The position numbers and the translations under genes were made by a program. 64,000 nucleotides of DNA from an uncultured Bacteroidales bacterium (lineage in GTDB: Bacteria > Bacteroidota > Bacteroidia > Bacteroidales > Muribaculaceae), in NCBI GenBank assembly GCA_947573135.1, contig CANPDU010000008.1:1-64000 (forward strand). The letters run 5' to 3'. The notes below the pieces were generated by a model. That model saw nothing but the letters and a program-made list of their open reading frames with translations. It made no database searches and was not told the DNA's origin. Below, one piece after another: positions 8,194 to 16,205 of the stretch. Numbering within the stretch: the stretch's first letter is position 1; every line of letters begins with the position of its first letter.

Positions 8194-9416
8194 CAGACAA
8201 ATGGATTGAAGATATCAGGGAAAAAATGAGTACCTGCGAGGTCGACGAACCCGCGGGGCTCCACGATATGATATTTGCCCGGCAAGCATCGAGCACTCCC
8301 GTGCGCAGTCGTTTCCGCATAATGATTTTGTCCGGGGCTGTCGCCGCCTCTGTCATTATATTACTGTCATTGGCCTGCTTCTGGCGCATCATCGATCCCG
8401 GAGCAAACGACATTCCTGTCCTGATGGCTCAGAAAGAAATCTCGGTTAAGACAATTTCAGCCGAAGTTTCAGACCGCCCCTTGCATGTTGCTCAAGTCGA
8501 AAAGAGATTGAACTCATCTGCCCGTCCGAAGCCCGTTGCGTCGGTCGCAGCCCCTCAGCCTGAGCAGACCGACAATTCTGCTGCACACGACAATCTGTCT
8601 TCTAAGCAGCCTGAAAAAAACAGTAGCGGCACAGCCTCCTCACTCCGCAAGCAGACTCATGCAGATGAACCCGTGCAAAACGACGCGACAGATCTTATAA
8701 TCAGCCGAAAACGCAAATCAGGTCTTTCCGTCGGCGCATTCACCTCCGGTGCATTCGGATCTGCTGACCGGCAGTCTTCAGCCGTCAGCCCCTGTGCGTC
8801 AACCTACCGATGGCTTGAGTCCTCTGATTTCGGCGACGTACTGTCTCCGTTGGTCCGATCACGCGCTGCCAATGATATTGATATGCGCGAAATAGACATG
8901 CACCACAACCTCCCCCTTCGCTTCGGACTGTCAGTGCGATATGATTTCAATTCCCGTTTCGGCATCGAAAGCGGCCTTGTATATTCCAGACTAAGCTCCG
9001 ATCTGAGCGGCGGCGCTCGGCAGAATATCAAAGGTCAACAAGTACTCCACTACATGGGAGTACCGCTAAACATCAAATACCGCATCGCGTCATGGCGCTC
9101 ATTCAGTCTTTACGCATCAGCCGGAGTGATGATGGAAAAATGCGTTGACGGCTCGCTTACCAAAGAAGAACTGTCCAACACCTCGTCCGACATAAAAACT
9201 TCGTCAATCGGCATCAGCGAAGACGCCTTGCAATGGTCATCAAACATAGCGGCCGACCTACAGTTTGACATCACACGCCACATCGGCGTATATATCGAAC
9301 CCGGCATATCCTATTACTTTGACAACCGTTCCGAGGTCCGCAACATCTACAAAGACCGCCCCTTTAACTTCAACCTCAACCTCGGCCTCCGATACACCTT
9401 CGGCTCCACCCGCTGA
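8190..9416 (+). CDS. membrane-anchored protein with C-terminal outer-membrane barrel; candidate anti-sigma partner
   Basis: A 408-residue protein coupled by a 4-base overlap to the sigma factor. Residues 1-45 are charged and cytoplasmic-like (KWIEDIREKMSTCEVDEP). Residues about 46-69 form one hydrophobic helix (MILSGAVAASVIILLSLACF). Residues about 70-160 are a low-complexity Q/E/S/P linker. The remainder is a PorT-like outer-membrane beta-barrel with alternating aromatic strands ending LGLRYTFG. The position and N-terminus suggest it restrains the sigma factor. Anti-sigma activity is inferred, since no ZAS or FecR-type domain is recognised. If both membrane parts insert, the chain would span the whole envelope. 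Confidence 0.75.
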   Translation: MTDKWIEDIREKMSTCEVDEPAGLHDMIFARQASSTPVRSRFRIMILSGAVAASVIILLSLACFWRIIDPGANDIPVLMAQKEISVKTISAEVSDRPLHVAQVEKRLNSSARPKPVASVAAPQPEQTDNSAAHDNLSSKQPEKNSSGTASSLRKQTHADEPVQNDATDLIISRKRKSGLSVGAFTSGAFGSADRQSSAVSPCASTYRWLESSDFGDVLSPLVRSRAANDIDMREIDMHHNLPLRFGLSVRYDFNSRFGIESGLVYSRLSSDLSGGARQNIKGQQVLHYMGVPLNIKYRIASWRSFSLYASAGVMMEKCVDGSLTKEELSNTSSDIKTSSIGISEDALQWSSNIAADLQFDITRHIGVYIEPGISYYFDNRSEVRNIYKDRPFNFNLNLGLRYTFGSTR

Positions 9417-9430
9417 CACAAACTGGCTCC

Positions 9431-9465
9431 AATCTCATTCAGATCCTGAATATGAGATTTTGTTC
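9431..9465 (+). terminator. terminator after the sigma/barrel operon
   Basis: AATCTCAT pairs with ATGAGATT, with an inner CAG/CTG-type stem around ATC, followed by TTGTTCCTTTATTT. It lies just after the stop of the barrel gene and before the promoter of the toxin-antitoxin-like pair. Confidence 0.65.
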
Positions 9466-9504
9466 CTTTATTTGTGGTACCACATATTCAACAGAGCCAA
9501 GCAC

Positions 9505-9535
9505 TTGTGTATTTTGTTATAATATCGTAACTTTG
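9505..9535 (+). promoter_or_regulatory. promoter of the toxin-antitoxin-like pair
   Basis: TTG (9505-9507), a 20-base spacer and TAACTTTG (9528-9535) match the Bacteroides promoter pattern. The ATG of the small gene is 20 bases downstream, giving a very short leader. Confidence 0.7.
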
Positions 9536-9555
9536 TATTATAAAACAGATATGAT

Positions 9556-9741
9556 ATGGCAATGACAATCAACTCCTCACCTGTTTTAACAGGAGAATCG
9601 GCAAAAGCTTTCGTTGAGGAAGCAGAACGCAACGGCATATTGCCTACGCCTTGTCTTTCGCCTGAACGCGAAGCACAGATTGCTGAATTTTTAAAAAAAT
9701 CGCGCGAGTTCATTTTTCCGCCCAAGGATAATAAAAATTGA
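9556..9741 (+). CDS. small protein, putative antitoxin-like partner of the GNAT gene
   Basis: 61 residues with no family I can name. It is mostly hydrophilic and predicted helical (ESAKAFVEEAERNG and PEREAQIAEFLKKSREF), ending in a basic tail. The size, its own promoter and the TTGA overlap with a GNAT acetyltransferase gene are the layout of type II toxin-antitoxin pairs with acetyltransferase toxins. The antitoxin role is inferred from this context; no DNA-binding fold such as ribbon-helix-helix is evident. A start at the second Met (9562) is also possible. Confidence 0.6.
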   Translation: MAMTINSSPVLTGESAKAFVEEAERNGILPTPCLSPEREAQIAEFLKKSREFIFPPKDNKN

Positions 9742-10341
9742 CCTCAAATAATTTTATTCTCGAACGCGATGCCGTGATGCGACCTTATACTGCAGATGTC
9801 GCATCTTATTGTGTGCCATTTTCATGCGATGACAACGATCTTGATGAGTTCTTTTCAAAAGATGCTTTTCTATATGAAACTGAATTACTTGGAAAGACTT
9901 ATGCCTGGATTAACACTGCCGATCTCGAAAATTTTAGGATTGGTTACTTTGGCAAATGACAGCGTCAAAGCGCAGTTCATTGCTAATTCTGCTCGCAACC
10001 GCTTACAACGGAGCATTACAAATGAAAAACGCGGAATAAATTACCCGGCTGTACTTATCGGACGTTTAGGCGTTTCTTCCGAATATAGAGGCAGAGGTCT
10101 TAATATTGGGAGCCAGATCCTCGATTTTATCAAAGGTTGGTTCCGATCTTCCGACAATAAAACAGGATGTCGTTTTATTGTCGTTGATGCTTATAATCAC
10201 GAAAAGGCTCTGCATTTCTATGAGAAAAACGGGTTCAAACCACTTTATAAAACCGAACAAGAGGAACGTTCTTTTCTGGGATTAAAACCGGAAGATCCTT
10301 TGGAAACGCGTTTTATGTTCTTCGACTTAAAACGCGAATAG
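9738..10341 (+). pseudogene. GNAT-family N-acetyltransferase, frameshifted
   Basis: One GNAT acetyltransferase split over two frames. The first frame (TTG at 9738, coupled to the upstream stop) runs through RPYTADVASYC, DNDLDEFF and LGKTYAWINTADLENF, then ends at 9959. The second continues with LVTLANDSVKAQF, the acetyl-CoA loop GVSSEYRGRGLNIGSQIL and CRFIVVDAYNHEKALHFYEKNGF to 10341. Removing one T from TTTT (9932-9935) joins them smoothly as DLENLGLVTLANDS. The family resembles acetyltransferase toxins of type II systems. As written it would make a truncated 73-residue product unless ribosomes shift +1. A sequencing error in the short homopolymer is possible. Confidence 0.8.
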
Positions 10342-10344
10342 CTT

Positions 10345-11328
10345 ATGCGAAGTTTGTTGTATATAATTGTTCTGTTTACTATTACAGCTTGCAGCTATTC
10401 GGGTGTCCGGCCATCGGTACTTGACGAAGCCCAGGATCTGATGCAGAGAGATCCGTTGGTTGCTATGTCAAAACTCAACAATATTGACATTTCAGAGTTT
10501 CAGGATTCTGCGACTATGGCCCGATGGGCGCTCTTATACAGCGAGGCACTGGCTGTCAACAAACTTTCAGCGCCGACCGACACGATTATAAACATAGCCA
10601 TAGATTATTACGGACATCACAATCTCACCAACGAGTTTGATAAGGCATCTCGCCTGAAAACGCAACTTCTTTCTTCAGATAAAGCTGATGCTCTTGCTAC
10701 GGCCCTATATCTTCAGAAAGAAAAGGAATTTTTCCTGTACAAAGAGCGAGCTAAACGAGAATTGTTTATGTCAGTAGGCCTAACGCTGTTACTTATTGCA
10801 GTCGGGGTTATAGTATGGATGCGCCAACGGATGAAACTGCAGGCTGCAAAAAACGATATACTGATGACTGAAGCATCAAGTCTTAAGTGTCAGATAGATG
10901 CGAGCCGCAGCGACATCAGTCGAATGGAGATAAAGCTGCACGGTCTGCTTGAAAACCGATTTTCACTTATCAATACCCTTTGTCAGACATACTATGAATC
11001 GCAGGGAACAAAGACAGAGCGAAAAGCAATTATCGATAAAGTAAAAAGTGAGATTGAATCGGTACGCACAGACTCTTTCCCGGAAATGGAGCAAGCGGTC
11101 AACGATTGCCTCGATAACATTCTTGTCAAAATCAAAGACAGTGTCCCCGATATCAAACCCGAGGATTATATGCTTTTGGTATTTCTTGCAAGCGGTCTTT
11201 CGACTCGGTCTATATGTCTGCTTCTCGACGAATCTGTCGATGTAGTCTATAAACGTAAATCGAGGCTCAAATCAAGGCTCAAAGAATCAGTCGGGACGAT
11301 AAATCCCGACATCATGGCTATTTTCTGA
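10345..11328 (+). CDS. membrane-anchored regulator with C-terminal helix-turn-helix
   Basis: A 327-residue protein that follows the GNAT gene after three bases. A lipobox-like signal (FTITAC) is followed by a helical, TPR-like periplasmic part (about residues 20-135). A second hydrophobic segment (about 140-160, LFMSVGLTLLLIAVGVIVWM) leads to a coiled coil (165-215). The C-terminal domain holds a LuxR/sigma-region-4-like helix-turn-helix (DYMLLVFLASGLSTRSICLLL, VVYKRKSRLKSRLKES). This is a recurring Bacteroidetes architecture, often beside TonB-dependent receptors. The inferred role is to sense an envelope signal and control the barrel gene at 11472. Whether the N-terminus is lipidated or simply a first membrane helix is unclear. 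Confidence 0.7.
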   Translation: MRSLLYIIVLFTITACSYSGVRPSVLDEAQDLMQRDPLVAMSKLNNIDISEFQDSATMARWALLYSEALAVNKLSAPTDTIINIAIDYYGHHNLTNEFDKASRLKTQLLSSDKADALATALYLQKEKEFFLYKERAKRELFMSVGLTLLLIAVGVIVWMRQRMKLQAAKNDILMTEASSLKCQIDASRSDISRMEIKLHGLLENRFSLINTLCQTYYESQGTKTERKAIIDKVKSEIESVRTDSFPEMEQAVNDCLDNILVKIKDSVPDIKPEDYMLLVFLASGLSTRSICLLLDESVDVVYKRKSRLKSRLKESVGTINPDIMAIF

Positions 11329-11342
11329 CATGTTTTTAATAC

Positions 11343-11416
11343 TGTCAGACTTTTTCAGAACAGCTCCATATATAATTTTGATTAACAGCGTCTTATAAAT
11401 CAAGATGTCAGACTTT
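11343..11416 (+). repeat. two direct repeats TGTCAGACTTT upstream of the receptor promoter
   Basis: TGTCAGACTTT occurs at 11343-11353 and again at 11406-11416, exactly 63 bases apart start to start. The second copy ends 4 bases before the -33 TTG of the receptor promoter. A second TAATTTTG box lies at 11373-11380 between them. The placement suggests operator sites, with the adjacent helix-turn-helix protein as the obvious candidate ligand; this is inference. Confidence 0.5.
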
Positions 11417-11420
11417 CTTT

Positions 11421-11452
11421 TTGGTGGTTCATAGTATTCGTGAGTAATTTTG
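11421..11452 (+). promoter_or_regulatory. promoter of the TonB-dependent-receptor-like gene
   Basis: TTG (11421-11423), a 21-base spacer and TAATTTTG (11445-11452) fit the Bacteroides consensus. The ATG at 11472 is 19 bases downstream, so the leader is short. Confidence 0.65.
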
Positions 11453-11471
11453 CTGCAAAAATTTTACTCAT

Positions 11472-13553
11472 ATGAATGCAAAATTACTCTCAGCTATTCT
11501 GACCACACTCCTTATCATCGAAGGTGTTTTCGCACAAAACAGTGAAGCTACTGACAGCCTCACTCGCGAGCTGCAGGAACTTGTCATCACTGCCAAACAG
11601 CCGGCAACAAAATTGGTCGGCACTACCCTCGTATCTACTGTCGTCGGTACAAATCTTGCCGGCCTCGGTACTGCTCTCGATGTTCTTGCTCAGTTACCGA
11701 TGTTAAAGGTTGAGGATAACGCCGTCAATGTCATAGGTAAGAACAATATCGAAATCTATATCGACGGGCGCCCCATGCGCGACGAACAGGAACTACAGCA
11801 GCTGCTTTCCTCCAATATCAGGAAAGTCGAATTGCTCATGGCTCCGGGAGCTGCTTATGCAAGCACAACTGGAGCGGTACTTAAAATCACAACACGCCGG
11901 AATTTCGTAAAGGGACTTTCGTTCACTGATCGATTCCAACTTCAACGGCGCCGCAAATGGTCGGTTTTGGATTATCTCACCCTAAGCTATCGAGCAGGTA
12001 ACTGGGAGTTCTTTGCCAACGGTACGATAAATCACAATAACTCATTAGCAAAGGGATTAACTACCAATACACTTGTTTACGAAGGGAAAGAAACGGTAGT
12101 AGGGAGTAGCCAAAATAATACATATCCTACGACAACAGGCGTTGTCAAGGCAGGATTCAACTATGCCAATGGCCCACAATCGTTTGGAGCATACTACCGT
12201 TACAATCCTGAACACGGTGATTTCAAAAACACAGGTAGCGAATGGCTTAACTACAATCCGGCAATCAGCAGTAATATAGACAAACATACAAGAGCACACA
12301 GCCACCTCGCTTCTCTCTACTATGAAAACACTTTTGCTGAAAAATTTCTTCTTCACTTTGATGGCGATTTTCGTCGGTCAAATGAAAGCAATACTGTAGC
12401 AACTACTTATCCTTCTTCGTCTTTTCCTGCCGTAAACTCGACTGATGAACGGACATCAACCCTTTGGGCGGGAAAATTGTATCTGAATTTTTCTCTTTGG
12501 AATGGTGATTTTACAGTGGGGACTCAGGATAGCTATACGCATACTTCTCTTGATTACCGTATGCTTAATATCTCAGTCAGCGAGTATATTCCGTCTTCCA
12601 TGACTGATGCACGGCAGACCTCAGCAGCATTGTTCGCTTCATGGTCACGTATATTCGGCAAGTTCTCCCTTTTGGCAGGGGCAAGATATGAATATGTCGA
12701 TTATGACTTCAAGGTTGACGGCAAACGCTATGAAGAAGTAAGCCGCCGCGACTATCTGTTAACGCCTGACGTATCGGTTGGTTACTCTTTTAACGAAGAA
12801 TCGCAGATAAGCCTCAGTTATAAAATGGCGACGGTCAAGCCTCCATATTCACAACTCACCGGTTCACTGAATTATGTTGGCTTGCACCAAATCGAAGGAG
12901 GCAATCCGGCATTGCATGACGAGCGAATGCACGACATTCAACTTTTCGGCATTTGGAAAGGCTTCATGCTCCAAGCTGATTACACCCGCACACTTGACAC
13001 CTATGCTTACGTTAAACAACTATATCCCGCCGACAACCTCCAGCTAATCATGCACCCGGTCAATATTGACGTTTCGGCGCTGAGTCTTTATCTTGTATGG
13101 AGTAAGCCTGTGCGCCGATGGACTCCGAATATTACTGCCGGTATGTACAGACAGTGGCTACAGCTTGATGATCACAGCTACGACAAACCGATATTCTCTT
13201 ACTATTTCGACAACACTTTCTCCTTTCCACACGGGTGGACGATTACAGCCAATATAAACGGCAGCTCGCAGGGTGATATGCATACCAACCGTTTTGGCGC
13301 TTCTTGGTTTACAATGGATGCGTCGGCAGGCAAGACATTTCTAAACAAATCGCTCACCGTCAAACTGGCTGCAACCGACATATTCAATACGGCAAACAAC
13401 GACTGGACTATGAATACATACGGCGTTTTTGTTGACAAACGCCAGAGCTATGACCGACGAGGTGTCTCCCTGAATATCATTTACAACTTTCAGCCTCGCA
13501 AAAGCAAATATAAAGGCTCATCAGCCGCAGAAGATGAGCTGAAGCGACTTTAA
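11472..13553 (+). CDS. TonB-dependent-receptor-like outer membrane beta-barrel protein
   Basis: A 693-residue outer-membrane protein. A signal peptide ends GVFA|QNSEA, leaving an N-terminal Gln. A plug-like domain (about residues 30-140) contains LDVLAQLPMLKVEDNAVNVI, EIYIDGRPM and YASTTGAVLKITTRR. A large barrel with alternating aromatic strands follows to the C-terminus. It lacks the N-terminal carboxypeptidase-regulatory domain of SusC-type receptors and has no SusD partner beside it. The protein therefore resembles the outer-membrane beta-barrel family 3 group. The ligand is unknown. Regulation by the upstream membrane regulator through the direct repeats is plausible. It ends 10 bases before the convergent comF-like gene. 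Confidence 0.85.
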   Translation: MNAKLLSAILTTLLIIEGVFAQNSEATDSLTRELQELVITAKQPATKLVGTTLVSTVVGTNLAGLGTALDVLAQLPMLKVEDNAVNVIGKNNIEIYIDGRPMRDEQELQQLLSSNIRKVELLMAPGAAYASTTGAVLKITTRRNFVKGLSFTDRFQLQRRRKWSVLDYLTLSYRAGNWEFFANGTINHNNSLAKGLTTNTLVYEGKETVVGSSQNNTYPTTTGVVKAGFNYANGPQSFGAYYRYNPEHGDFKNTGSEWLNYNPAISSNIDKHTRAHSHLASLYYENTFAEKFLLHFDGDFRRSNESNTVATTYPSSSFPAVNSTDERTSTLWAGKLYLNFSLWNGDFTVGTQDSYTHTSLDYRMLNISVSEYIPSSMTDARQTSAALFASWSRIFGKFSLLAGARYEYVDYDFKVDGKRYEEVSRRDYLLTPDVSVGYSFNEESQISLSYKMATVKPPYSQLTGSLNYVGLHQIEGGNPALHDERMHDIQLFGIWKGFMLQADYTRTLDTYAYVKQLYPADNLQLIMHPVNIDVSALSLYLVWSKPVRRWTPNITAGMYRQWLQLDDHSYDKPIFSYYFDNTFSFPHGWTITANINGSSQGDMHTNRFGASWFTMDASAGKTFLNKSLTVKLAATDIFNTANNDWTMNTYGVFVDKRQSYDRRGVSLNIIYNFQPRKSKYKGSSAAEDELKRL

Positions 13554-13563
13554 CTCATCGCCG

Positions 13564-14292
13564 TTAACGCATATGGGTGACGCCGATGGAGAGGATGTTG
13601 AGGCGTGACGGGGTCGAGGACGTAGCAATGGCGTTTATGCAGTCGAGGACGGTTGAGCCGGTGGTTATGACGTCGTCTACTATCGCGACCGACAAGCCGT
13701 CGAGTTCTTCAGGATGTCTGATGCCGAAACTGCCGCGCACATTGTCATAGCGCTCATAGCCGCTGCGACGTGTCTGCGTGTGGTGAGAGCGCAAAGCCGT
13801 AAGATTGTCTCCGACCTCGCAACCAAGAGCCTCGGCAAGACCTCGCGCCACTTCGAGGCTCTGATTATAGCCTCGTTTCAGCAGCTTGTCACGGTGAAGA
13901 GGAACCGGGAGCAGCACATCAAATCTGTCACTGAGTCCGTCAGCGGCAAGTTCGGCGCCATACAGGCGTCCGAGCTGACAAGCTGTGGCCGGACGGTCGT
14001 TATACTTAGCCTCGTGGATCAGATGCGCATAGAGGCTGTCGCTGTAATAATAAAACCAGCCCGCAGCGATATCAATTTCATGTTCACCTCCTATACGCTG
14101 ATGCAGAGTGTTAAACCCGACATTATGCAGATAAGTACGCGGCAGCTCGGCCATGCATCCGATACACAGCAGTTTCTCGCCGGTCACAAGCGTTCGGCCG
14201 CACACACGGCACGTGCGTGGAAAGACCGTGTCGAGCGCCGACGCGCCCATCAGACGAATTGCTCTGATGTATTTAGACATCGCGGAAGTCAT
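13564..14292 (-). CDS. ComF-family phosphoribosyltransferase-like protein
   Basis: A 242-residue ComF/GntX-family protein. The N-terminal zinc-ribbon has CRVCG (residues 28-32) and CIGC (43-46). The phosphoribosyltransferase fold carries LLPVPLHRDKLLKRGYNQS and the PRPP-binding VAIVDDVITTGST (about 202-214). In naturally competent bacteria ComF is needed for DNA uptake; in Bacteroidales the role is not known. The ATG at 14292 is used; MSKYIRAIRL at 14280 is an alternative. It converges on the receptor gene and is divergent from the small protein at 14344. Confidence 0.88.
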   Translation of the reverse strand: MTSAMSKYIRAIRLMGASALDTVFPRTCRVCGRTLVTGEKLLCIGCMAELPRTYLHNVGFNTLHQRIGGEHEIDIAAGWFYYYSDSLYAHLIHEAKYNDRPATACQLGRLYGAELAADGLSDRFDVLLPVPLHRDKLLKRGYNQSLEVARGLAEALGCEVGDNLTALRSHHTQTRRSGYERYDNVRGSFGIRHPEELDGLSVAIVDDVITTGSTVLDCINAIATSSTPSRLNILSIGVTHMR

Positions 14293-14307
14293 GGCTTCGA
14301 TCTATAT

Positions 14308-14338
14308 TTGCAAGGTAGACTAATTATTCCTATCTTTG
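14308..14338 (+). promoter_or_regulatory. promoter of the small gene at 14344, possibly leaderless
   Basis: TTG (14308-14310), a 20-base spacer and TATCTTTG (14331-14338) match the consensus exactly. The ATG at 14344 is only five bases past the box, so transcription would begin at or within a few bases of the start codon. Confidence 0.65.
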
Positions 14339-14343
14339 GGCAT

Positions 14344-14844
14344 ATGCTTGCCTTATCAATAATTCTAAGCGTGTTTCAGACGCCTGAGTTCTATGTCATC
14401 GTCAGCGTGATCGCTGCGGCGGTGGTCGCTCTTGTCTCTCTGCCTGAAAGGAAGGGCGAAGTCAAGTTGCATCTTCTTGCCGGCGAACTGGAAGCGTCGG
14501 AGTCCGGTTATGAAAATCAGGGAGCCGGACACGGATCAATAACCTTTGACGTTCACGCCGGAAACATAGTCACCCTGAGACGTGAAGGGCTCGTCGGGAT
14601 CAGCATGAGCGGCGCCGTATCGCTTGCCGTAAGAGTGTCCGGATTTGACATCGTCATCGAGGATCGCGTCACTCCCGGTGACCTGTCACCGCTCGGCATG
14701 GCCGCTGCGGCAGTCTTCACTCTCGACTTCCTCGCTCCCGAATGGTATCACATCCGCTACGAAAGCGAACAGTTCAGCGAACATGCGGCGCTGACACTTC
14801 ACGTCAGGGAAGGCATCAGAATGGAGAAAAAACTTATCCATTGA
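14344..14844 (+). CDS. small membrane protein of unknown function
   Basis: 166 residues, no family recognised. One or two closely spaced hydrophobic segments (LALSIILSVF and FYVIVSVIAAAVVALVSL, residues 1-32) are followed by a beta-rich soluble domain (VTLRREGLVGISMSGAVSLAV, DIVIEDRVTP) and another apolar stretch (LGMAAAAVFTLDFL). The ORF track extends it to 13714, but that part is antisense to comF. The exact promoter match at 14308-14338 and the bias change both support the ATG at 14344. It overlaps the convergent mgtE end by 11 bases. Confidence 0.65.
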   Translation: MLALSIILSVFQTPEFYVIVSVIAAAVVALVSLPERKGEVKLHLLAGELEASESGYENQGAGHGSITFDVHAGNIVTLRREGLVGISMSGAVSLAVRVSGFDIVIEDRVTPGDLSPLGMAAAAVFTLDFLAPEWYHIRYESEQFSEHAALTLHVREGIRMEKKLIH

Positions 14845-16201
14845 CACCAAACAGCTGAAGGAACCATGTCGAAATGCCGACGTAGATGATCAGACCTAAA
14901 AGGTCGTTGGAAATCTGAATGAACGGACCTGTTGCAAGAGCCGGGTTTATCTTCATTTTTTCAAGAGTCAGCGGCACGATAGTGCCGAGCAGAGATGCAA
15001 ACATTACCACGATAAACAGCGACACCGCAACAGAAAGCGTCACGGCCAGATCTGACGGATAGACAATTATGTTGTAGACAAGTATAACGCCTGAAATTAT
15101 TGTGGCATTGAGCAGACCGATCAGCACCTCCTTGCCCAGCTGCTTGGAGAACTCCTTGACGTCGAGAGAGCCGTTTGCGAGGCCCTGAACGACGATAGCC
15201 GAAGCCTGCACGCCGACATTTCCGCCCGTACCGCCGATGATAGGAATAAACAGCGCCAGAGCCGTGACAGCCTGCAGCTGAGCTTCGAAGCCTGTGAGGA
15301 TCAGCGAAGCGAGAATGCCCGACACAATGCCGATGAGCAGCCAGGGGATACGTGCTTTGGTCTGAGCAAGAATGGAGTCGTCGGCATCGACGTCAGACGA
15401 GATACCTGAAGCCAGCTGATAGTCGCGCTCGCTTGACTCACGCACACGGTCCATCACGTCATCGACCGTGATCTGGCCGAGAAGACGGCCTATGGAGTCA
15501 ACGACAGGCATCGCCACAAGGTCATACTTCTCAAAATCGAGAGCCACGTCGTCGATCGGCGTATCAGCTTTGACACTGACCGGATCAATCTCCATGACAT
15601 GCTTGATCTTTGACACCGACGGATGCGAGATCATCTTTTTCAACGGGAATATGCCACGGAGCTTATAATCGTTGTCAACTACGTAGATATAATATATCTC
15701 GTCGACTTCCTCGGCCTGCATTCTCATTTCCTTGATACACTCGGGCATCGACCAGTTTTCATTGACGACTATCATCTCAGTGCCCATCAGACCGCCGGCA
15801 GTGTCTTCGTCGTATTTCAGAAGGTCGATGATATCACCGGCCTGCTCGACATCATCTATATGCGAGAGGATCTCCTCGCGCTCGTCGACATCAAGCTGCT
15901 GGATAAGGTCGACGGCGTCGTCAGTATCGAGGTGGTCGATCTGCTTGGCGATCTCCTCGGCCGGCATATCGGAAATAAGTTTCAGACGGTCGTCCTCATC
16001 AAGCTCCATGAGCACATCGGCAGCCGTGTCGTCATCAAGCAGACGATAGAGATACTCCGCTTCGTCAAGCTCAAGATTCTGATAAAGCTCGGCAATGTCG
16101 GCCGGGTGGAGATCTTCGAGCTCTTTGATAGCCTGCTCCTTGTCGTCGGAATGAATTATCTGACGAATATGCTCGAGGTATTCGGGAGTGTATTCCTTCA
16201 T
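14834..16201 (-). CDS. mgtE: MgtE-type magnesium transporter
   Basis: A 455-residue Mg2+ channel/transporter of the inner membrane. The acidic N-domain (about residues 20-130; DLHPADIAELYQNLELDEAE) and a CBS pair (about 130-255; GTEMIVVNENWSM and PVVDSIGRLLGQITVDDVMD) form the cytoplasmic Mg2+ sensor. The C-terminal membrane domain (about 280-455) carries the five-helix MgtE fold with IPIIGGTGGNVGVQASAIV, the conserved GGxxGNxGxQ pore sequence. Length and domain order are normal. It lies four bases downstream of rsmA, so the two are likely co-transcribed from the rsmA promoter. Confidence 0.95.
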   Translation of the reverse strand: MKEYTPEYLEHIRQIIHSDDKEQAIKELEDLHPADIAELYQNLELDEAEYLYRLLDDDTAADVLMELDEDDRLKLISDMPAEEIAKQIDHLDTDDAVDLIQQLDVDEREEILSHIDDVEQAGDIIDLLKYDEDTAGGLMGTEMIVVNENWSMPECIKEMRMQAEEVDEIYYIYVVDNDYKLRGIFPLKKMISHPSVSKIKHVMEIDPVSVKADTPIDDVALDFEKYDLVAMPVVDSIGRLLGQITVDDVMDRVRESSERDYQLASGISSDVDADDSILAQTKARIPWLLIGIVSGILASLILTGFEAQLQAVTALALFIPIIGGTGGNVGVQASAIVVQGLANGSLDVKEFSKQLGKEVLIGLLNATIISGVILVYNIIVYPSDLAVTLSVAVSLFIVVMFASLLGTIVPLTLEKMKINPALATGPFIQISNDLLGLIIYVGISTWFLQLFGVNG

Positions 16202-16205
16202 TGAC

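Noticed and set aside
13714-14343. N-terminal 210 codons of the 376-residue plus-strand ORF 13714..14844
   Set aside because: This part is antisense to the well-supported ComF-family gene; the real gene starts at the ATG at 14344 directly after an exact promoter match.
15623-16204. 193-residue plus-strand ORF over mgtE
   Set aside because: Antisense to the acidic N-domain of MgtE; the repetitive D/E codons create an open opposite frame.
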